Origin: Amycolatopsis japonica | GTDB taxonomy: Bacteria; Actinomycetota; Actinomycetes; Mycobacteriales; Pseudonocardiaceae | Length of the DNA stretch: 64,000 bases | Reading direction: 5' to 3' | Assembly: GCF_000732925.1 (NCBI RefSeq) | Contig: NZ_CP008953.1 | Location: forward strand, 6,076,001-6,140,000 | Part shown: positions 59,038-64,000 of the stretch, one piece after another | Layout of the letters: each line of letters opens with the position of its first letter | Numbering within the stretch: position 1 is the first letter of the stretch | Notes under the pieces: model-generated | Told to the model about the DNA's origin: nothing | Seen by the model: only the letters and a program-made list of their open reading frames with translations | Databases searched by the model: none | Made by a program: the position numbers and the translations under genes

Positions 59038-61671
59038 TCAGTCCTTACCACGTTTTCCGAAGAGGGAACGACGGCTGGCATATTCGGCGAGCCCGATCTG
59101 CCGCAGAATTCCATCGGTCGCCCCGACCCTGTCGTAGGTCTCCTTCACCCACGCCGCTACAGCCGCAAGCACCACGGGACGCCCCTCGATGCGGAGCGCG
59201 TGGACGAAGCTCGCGAGATCGTTCGCGGATCGCCCGGCCAATGCCTTGTGCAGCAAAAGCCTTCCAACCATCTCTTCGTCCTCGTCGAAGAGGAAGGTCA
59301 CCTCTTGCGCAATGGCCGGAAATCCACGACCGGGTTCCGCGACCTCCGACAGAAGGGCGTCGACATAGTACTTTCCGTTAGAGGCGGGTAAGAGTCCCTT
59401 GATGAGTTCCGCCAGCCTGGTCACCGGCTGCCCCAAAAGAAGGCCGAGCGTCGATTCTCGCGATCTGGAGGGGTTTTCAGCCATTTCGCACTCGACTGAC
59501 AAGAATTTGGCGGGGCCGGATCGGACGGTCAAGAACATCAGATGCTTCGCGTCCGCCGCGGACAGCCCGTTCAGCAAGGTCACGAGTCCCGGGCCGTCGC
59601 CCGTTTCGACGATACTCGCAAGCATCTGCTCCTTGGCCTGTTCATCGAGACCTTGGAAGATGACCGGAACCATCTCGTTCCCCGTCGTGAACTTCGTCAT
59701 GACCCGGTCTGCGAACTCCCTCGCGATGGCCGGATGCACAGCCGCCAGTATCTTCATCAACTGCGCCACATCATGCTGCTCACGTTCGCTCGACACACGC
59801 AGGACTCGCTGCCGGTCGCCCGTTGAACACAGCCTGAGAAGGTCGACGACCGTACGCGGCGGCGCCTGAGCCGCCGTCCCTTCCAGCAATTCCTTCGCGA
59901 GGACCGGCCAGCCCTCGTCACGAAGCGCCGCGATGATCTCCTGAATGGATCGAGCGGACCTGCTCACCATCCCCCGCAAGCAGAATCGGTGTGCCGCGTC
60001 GTCGAGTTCACGTGCCCTCAACTCGGCCACGAGAGTGATCACATCGGCGTTCGACAAGACTTCAGCCGCTCGGCTCAAGACGCGTTCAGCGAGGCCTTCC
60101 TGACCGACACTCCAGAAGGCGAGTGCGACCTCGAGAACCTCCCGGCTCACCGTTGTCCTGTCGATGATCGCTTGCGCCAGCCGGTCACCATCAGCCGTCC
60201 GGCCCGCCTCGATCATCGCGTGGCAGAGTTGGGCCGCGACCTCGGGTGGCCGCGACGCCACCGCTTCCGCGGAAGCCGCGTACAAACCGAAAGCCGTCTC
60301 TTCCCGGCCCACTGACCGCAGCTCGTCGGCCAGCGCGAGTACCGCCGACGCGGGCAGCTTGGTCACGGTGCGTTCGATCAAGCTGTCGACCTCATCGCGA
60401 AGTCCGGCGACCCAAAGTGCGTTGACCAGATCGATCAAAGACGAAGAGGCCTGTGCGGAGTCGAGTGCCGCGTCAAGCAGCTCCACGAGGTCTCCCGCGC
60501 GACCGTGTTCCTGCAGCAGATGCGCCAAAGCGGCCGCGTCACCGACCGCACCGTGTCCGGCCTCGCGGATCAGAAGGCTCGCCTCGCTCGGTAGATCTGT
60601 GTCGTGCAAGGCGTTCACGATCCGCAGAACGTCATCGGGCTCGCGCCGCCCGGCCGTCGCGAGCACGTTCACCACATCAGTGGTCGCTCCTGAGCGACGA
60701 AGCAACCCGACGATCGCCGCGACCTCTTGATCCGGCCGCGTCGCGGCGCAAGCGGCAAGGACCTGCTGAGCGAGTTCGTCCTGCCGGCGCGCTCGCAATT
60801 CCTGTACCACGGCGTACATGTCGACAGGGCGGTGCCTCAACGAGGCTTCGAAACCCTTCGGCATCTGCGGAAGCACCCGCTGCTCGACCCGCGGCCGTTC
60901 CACCGGCGCGCGCTGGCCGATGCCCCACCGATTACGCACGAGCGCGATCGCTCTGCCGTCGTTGCGGCTGCGTTGCTGCGGCACGGGGAAGTGCCGGGCT
61001 TGCAGATCCGCCTTCATGTGATGGAAGAGTGTTTCCATGTCGAGAAGGGCGGGACCGTCGGGCAGCCCACGCGTCAGCTTGTCGACGAGCGCGCCGGTGA
61101 ACGCGGTGTAACGCTCACCTGGCGGCGCCAGTGCCTTGCGTGTCTCGGCTGTTGCGGTCATCAGGTAGGTGCCGTCCACTCTGGCCTGATCCGCCAGATC
61201 GTCTACCGAACCGCCCATGCCTCCTTGAAGGGCTCGGCCGCTGTAACAGCAGTCGAGCAGCACGACTTTGCCGTAACAGGACAACGCGGTCCCGACAACT
61301 TCGCGGCGGATGTCGTCGTAACGCACCGCCCGGTACAGCCGATCGTTGTCGGCTCCCGGCAACGCCAGGTACAACTCGAGCCTGTTGTCCAGCAAGCCGT
61401 GTCCCGCGTAGTAGAACAGCAACGCGTCAGTGGCTTCCGAAGCGGCCTGGTGGACGACATCAAGCACCTCGTCGGGAGACGCTGGATTGAGCAGGGCGAC
61501 ACAATGCTCCGCAGGCAGTCCCCACAATTCCGGGTCGGTCATAGCCTCGTGCAACGTCGCGATGTTGTTCTCGACGCCAGGCAGACCTTCGAGTGTCGTG
61601 TACTCCGAGACACCGACCAGGACGGCCCTCGACTTTCGCGGATCGGGAAGCTGCGCCTGGTGCACCGTCAC
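59038..61671 (-). CDS. Caspase-like protease with long helical-repeat C-terminus
   Basis: 877 residues. The first 250 residues are a peptidase C14/metacaspase-like domain: AVLVGVSEYTTLEGLPGVEN, catalytic His91 in FYYAGHG and catalytic Cys142 (LLDCCYSG). From about residue 290 to the end are repeated helical pairs (for example LAQQVLAACAATRPDQEVAA and LVTLLNGLSAADAKHLMFLT), an alpha-solenoid. No signal or membrane helix. The GTG at 61671 overlaps the stop of the EACC1-like gene (GTGA), so the two are made together. The caspase plus adjacent EACC1 points to a conflict or cell-death system; targets are unknown. Confidence 0.9.
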   Translation of the reverse strand: MTVHQAQLPDPRKSRAVLVGVSEYTTLEGLPGVENNIATLHEAMTDPELWGLPAEHCVALLNPASPDEVLDVVHQAASEATDALLFYYAGHGLLDNRLELYLALPGADNDRLYRAVRYDDIRREVVGTALSCYGKVVLLDCCYSGRALQGGMGGSVDDLADQARVDGTYLMTATAETRKALAPPGERYTAFTGALVDKLTRGLPDGPALLDMETLFHHMKADLQARHFPVPQQRSRNDGRAIALVRNRWGIGQRAPVERPRVEQRVLPQMPKGFEASLRHRPVDMYAVVQELRARRQDELAQQVLAACAATRPDQEVAAIVGLLRRSGATTDVVNVLATAGRREPDDVLRIVNALHDTDLPSEASLLIREAGHGAVGDAAALAHLLQEHGRAGDLVELLDAALDSAQASSSLIDLVNALWVAGLRDEVDSLIERTVTKLPASAVLALADELRSVGREETAFGLYAASAEAVASRPPEVAAQLCHAMIEAGRTADGDRLAQAIIDRTTVSREVLEVALAFWSVGQEGLAERVLSRAAEVLSNADVITLVAELRARELDDAAHRFCLRGMVSRSARSIQEIIAALRDEGWPVLAKELLEGTAAQAPPRTVVDLLRLCSTGDRQRVLRVSSEREQHDVAQLMKILAAVHPAIAREFADRVMTKFTTGNEMVPVIFQGLDEQAKEQMLASIVETGDGPGLVTLLNGLSAADAKHLMFLTVRSGPAKFLSVECEMAENPSRSRESTLGLLLGQPVTRLAELIKGLLPASNGKYYVDALLSEVAEPGRGFPAIAQEVTFLFDEDEEMVGRLLLHKALAGRSANDLASFVHALRIEGRPVVLAAVAAWVKETYDRVGATDGILRQIGLAEYASRRSLFGKRGKD

Positions 61672-62000
61672 TCGCCATCTCCCGGCCGGTTGAATGGCAG
61701 ATCCAGGTTCCGGAGCATGGCCCGCTGTTCCGCGGTCAACTCACCCTCGATCGTGATGGTGAACGGCGGTGTTTCCTTGCGGGAGCGAAGAAAGTTTCCC
61801 CAAGCGATGCCCAGGTTCGCCAATCCGGTCAGGGATCCGATGGACATGCAGATGACCTCGAAGACCCCCATCTCCCCCGTGTCCCGCGACCCCGCGAGGT
61901 TGATCGTCGCGGACCGCGCCACGTCGACGTCGTCGCGGAGCCAGCTGTAGAACTCGGTCAGCGCTTGTTCGTCGCCGGCGGCGTTGATCGTCAGCTCCAC
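61668..62000 (-). CDS. EACC1-like effector-associated protein
   Basis: 110 residues from GTG 62000, preceded by GGGAGG. It contains WLRDDVDVAR (residues about 20-29), GEMG (42-45) and a hydrophobic helix GSLTGLANLGIAWGNFLRSR followed by a short beta strand (FTITIEGELTAEQ). WLRDD-GEMG is the signature I know of the effector-associated constant component EACC1, which accompanies diverse bacterial effectors. The next gene is a caspase, so this is an EACC1-caspase pair. The role of EACC1 is not established. Confidence 0.82.
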   Translation of the reverse strand: MELTINAAGDEQALTEFYSWLRDDVDVARSATINLAGSRDTGEMGVFEVICMSIGSLTGLANLGIAWGNFLRSRKETPPFTITIEGELTAEQRAMLRNLDLPFNRPGDGE

Positions 62001-62114
62001 GGGGCCTCCCTCGAACGTGCTTCGCCTACCAGTCGCGACCTCGGCCCAGGGCGTAACAGGTTTGGCGCACTCATCTCCTCGTCGTGATCCGGGTGCAACC
62101 TCTAGATTGGAGGC

Positions 62115-62894
62115 ATGGTTTCCACCGCCGAGAAGGCCACGCGGCTGCAGGAGTTGCACGCCGCCCCCGAACTGCTGCTCGTCGTCAACGTCTGGGACGC
62201 GATCACCGCGAAGGTCGTCGCCGAAACCCCCGGTACACAGGCGCTCGCCACGCCGAGCCACGGTATCGCCGCCGCCCGCGGCTATCCCGACGGCGAGGTG
62301 ATCCCCCGCGACGAGATGATCTCCGAGGTCGCCCTGGTCGTCCGGGTGGCGGGCGATCTGCCGGTCACCGCCGACCTGGAAGCGGGTTACGGCGACCCGG
62401 GCGGCACGGTCGCCCGCGCGATCGAGGTCGGCGCGGTCGGCTGCAACCTCGAAGACCAGATGAAACCGCTGGCCGAGTCCGTCAAGGCCGTCGAGGCCGC
62501 GGTCGCCGCCGCCCAGTCCGCCGGGGTCGACTTCGTCCTCAACGCCCGCACCGACGCCTTCCTCCGGGCGGGCGACCGTGACCCCGAGGAGGTGCTTGCC
62601 GACGCGATCGCCCGTGGCCGCGCGTATCTGGACGCGGGCGCGTCGAACGTCTTCGTGCCCGGCAAGCTCGACGAGAGCCAGGTCGGCAGGCTGGTCGAGG
62701 CGCTGGGCGAGCGCAAGGTGAACCTGATCGGCGTCCCGGGTTCGATCCCGCTGGCCACCGCGCAGAAGCTCGGCGTCTCCCGCGTGTCCTACGGGCCGTT
62801 CAGCCAGAACGTCGCGCTCACCGCGCTGGCGAAGCTCACCGAGGACGTCTACGCCGGCGGCGGTCTGCCCGCCGACATGCGCAAGCTGAACTGA
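62115..62894 (+). CDS. Isocitrate lyase/PEP mutase-superfamily protein
   Basis: 259 residues of a single (beta/alpha)8 domain. VVNVWDAITAKVVAETPG, the metal-site strand TADLEAGYGDPGG and NLEDQMKPLAESV are typical; NARTDAFL is the usual late strand. Members cleave or form C-C or P-C bonds in acids such as 2-methylisocitrate, oxaloacetate or phosphonopyruvate; it is not a full-length isocitrate lyase. No partner genes indicate the substrate. It diverges from the EACC1 gene. Confidence 0.88.
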   Translation: MVSTAEKATRLQELHAAPELLLVVNVWDAITAKVVAETPGTQALATPSHGIAAARGYPDGEVIPRDEMISEVALVVRVAGDLPVTADLEAGYGDPGGTVARAIEVGAVGCNLEDQMKPLAESVKAVEAAVAAAQSAGVDFVLNARTDAFLRAGDRDPEEVLADAIARGRAYLDAGASNVFVPGKLDESQVGRLVEALGERKVNLIGVPGSIPLATAQKLGVSRVSYGPFSQNVALTALAKLTEDVYAGGGLPADMRKLN

Positions 62895-62928
62895 GCGGGC
62901 CGGAGTCGGTCGAAGTAGGGTCCCTTCC

Positions 62929-63543
62929 ATGGTGCGCGGTGTCGGCCGGACGGAAGGGACCCTGCTGGCAGGCGCGGTGCTCGCGGCACTCGTGGCGACC
63001 GGCGTCCAGGCGAAATCCCCCGGCACGTGGCTGTTGGAAGTCGTCTGGGTGCTGATCGGGTTGCCGCTGGTGGTGGCACTGCGCAAACGCTTTCCCTTGA
63101 CCCGTTTGCTGTGCTGGCTGCTGGTGCTGCACGCGTTCGTGCTGTGTTACGGCGGTCAGTACACCTACGCCGAGACGCCGGCCGGAGAGTGGTTCCAGGC
63201 CTGGATGGGCACTCAGCGGAACAACTACGACCGGTTCGCCCACTTCGTCCAGGGTTTCGTCCCCGCGGTCGCCGTCCGCGAGGTGCTGCTGCGACGGACG
63301 CCACTGCGCCCCGGCGGCTGGGTCGCGTTCCTGACCGTCTGTGTCTGCCTGTCGATCGCCGCCGGCTTCGAATTCGTGGAGTGGTCCAGCGCACTCCTCG
63401 CCGGTTCGGGCGCGGACGACTTCCTGGGCACCCAAGGGGATGTCTGGGACACCCAGTGGGACATGTTCCTCTGCCTGTGCGGCGCGGTGGTGTCCTTGCT
63501 GGTCTGGCGCAGGGTGCACGACCGGCAGCTCGACGGGCGATAG
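62929..63543 (+). CDS. DUF2238 membrane protein (YjdF-like)
   Basis: 204 residues with about six membrane helices and conserved polar loops, CYGGQYTYAETPAGEWFQAW, YDRFAHFVQGFVPAVAVREV, EFVEWSSALLAG and LGTQGDVWDTQWDMFLCLCG. These are the DUF2238 signatures of inner-membrane YjdF-like proteins. Function is unknown. It follows the isocitrate-lyase-like gene by 34 bases. Confidence 0.87.
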   Translation: MVRGVGRTEGTLLAGAVLAALVATGVQAKSPGTWLLEVVWVLIGLPLVVALRKRFPLTRLLCWLLVLHAFVLCYGGQYTYAETPAGEWFQAWMGTQRNNYDRFAHFVQGFVPAVAVREVLLRRTPLRPGGWVAFLTVCVCLSIAAGFEFVEWSSALLAGSGADDFLGTQGDVWDTQWDMFLCLCGAVVSLLVWRRVHDRQLDGR

Positions 63544-63585
63544 CCGGGCCCGGGGGCTTCCGAGGCGGCAGATACGGTCGTCGTC

Positions 63586-64000
63586 ATGAATTTGCGAGCC
63601 GCGGCGGTGCGGCGTAAACCGGTCGCCGACCTGATCACCGAGGGTGATCACGGCACGCTGAAGCGTTCCCTCGGCCTCGGGCAGCTGACCATGCTCAGCA
63701 TCGGCGCGACGCTGGGCAGCGGGATCTTCGTCGTACTCGGTGAAGCGGTTCCCGTCGCGGGCCCCGCGGTCGTGCTGTCGTTCGTGCTGGCCGGTGTCAC
63801 CGCGCTGTTCTCGGCGCTCTCCTACGCCGAGCTGGCCGGGATGATCCCGGTGTCCGGTTCGTCCTACTCCTACGCGTACGCCACGCTCGGCGAACTGGTC
63901 GCTTGGGTCTGCGGCTGGTGTCTGGTGCTCGAGTACGGCGTCTCGGTGGCGTCGGTCGCCGTCGGCTGGGGGCAGTACCTCAACGAACTGCTGCGCCTGA
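63586..64000 (+). CDS. Amino acid permease (APC/CAT family), 3' end outside window
   Basis: The visible 138 residues hold LKRSLGLGQLTMLSIGATLG, SGIFVVLGEAVPVAGPAVVL, FALSYAELAGMIPVSGSSYS-like and a following helix, the start of a cationic-amino-acid-transporter-type APC permease. The first GSGIF is the substrate-site helix-1 break. The frame is open to the window edge, so the rest of its roughly 480 residues lies beyond. Substrate not determined from this part. Confidence 0.88.
   Translation, partial: MNLRAAAVRRKPVADLITEGDHGTLKRSLGLGQLTMLSIGATLGSGIFVVLGEAVPVAGPAVVLSFVLAGVTALFSALSYAELAGMIPVSGSSYSYAYATLGELVAWVCGWCLVLEYGVSVASVAVGWGQYLNELLRL

Overview
The window is high-GC actinobacterial chromosome. 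Its content (PucR, SARP and LuxR-ATPase regulators, EthA-type monooxygenases, a thioester-domain surface protein with a sortase signal, EACC1/caspase genes, palindromic intergenic repeats) suggests Amycolatopsis or a close Pseudonocardiales relative. The genus is inferred; no rRNA gene lies here. There is one tRNA gene and no CRISPR array, intact insertion sequence or intact prophage.

Positions 1-6 kb hold the end of a P450/SDR/enoyl-CoA hydratase operon, then a large LuxR-type ATPase regulator. That regulator is bracketed by two relics not covered by normal gene calls: a frameshifted tyrosine-recombinase C-terminus (about 2.93-3.21 kb, minus) and a broken acyl-CoA ligase C-terminus (about 5.64-5.94 kb, plus), probably the lost last gene of the P450 operon.

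Positions 6-21.2 kb form one catabolic island in three transcripts around a TetR regulator. A minus-strand operon (16.6 to 9.0 kb) encodes an SCP2-like protein, a glutamine-synthetase-like ligase, a gamma-glutamyl-GABA-type hydrolase, an acyl-CoA ligase fused to an enoyl-CoA hydratase, a zinc alcohol dehydrogenase and an aldehyde dehydrogenase. The divergent operon (16.8 to 21.1 kb) encodes a hotdog protein like 3-aminobutyryl-CoA ammonia-lyase, a Baeyer-Villiger monooxygenase, an HSL-type esterase and a flavin amine oxidase. A third unit (8.1 to 6.1 kb) encodes a membrane protein and a PuuB-like FAD oxidase. Together they look like a gamma-glutamylation amine pathway joined to an amine-ketone-ester-acid-CoA pathway; I know of no described pathway with this combination. 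A shared 10-mer in both divergent promoter regions suggests common control.

Positions 21.2-22.1 kb are a gene-poor, atypical stretch against the 3' end of a tRNA-Met gene. Positions 22.3-26.8 kb carry a VTC/DUF4956 pair and a two-component system; nearly identical 18-bp palindromes precede both the sensor operon and the VTC operon at the same distance from the start codon.

Positions 26.8-41 kb are mostly housekeeping or widespread genes: carboxyethylornithine synthase-like, NmrA-like, CoA transferase, flavin monooxygenase, an ECF sigma/zinc-finger-Asp23 operon, fasciclin lipoprotein with a molybdenum oxidoreductase, argG, a secreted sugar dehydrogenase. Between the NmrA-like and CoA-transferase genes is a 171-bp hairpin in which all 14 transition differences between arms are G-U compatible on the plus strand. 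Two further palindromic repeat clusters lie before argG and near 53.75 kb.

Positions 41.6-50.3 kb hold two STAND/TPR proteins (one with a SARP domain), a GT-B-like gene and a thioester-domain surface protein. Positions 50.3-64 kb hold an AraC regulator with an Fsr-like MFS exporter, a secreted lipase, a TetR regulator, a mymA-like BVMO-hydrolase-SDR operon with a divergent PucR regulator, an EACC1-caspase-solenoid pair (a predicted conflict or cell-death system), an isocitrate-lyase-superfamily enzyme, a DUF2238 membrane protein and a truncated amino-acid permease.
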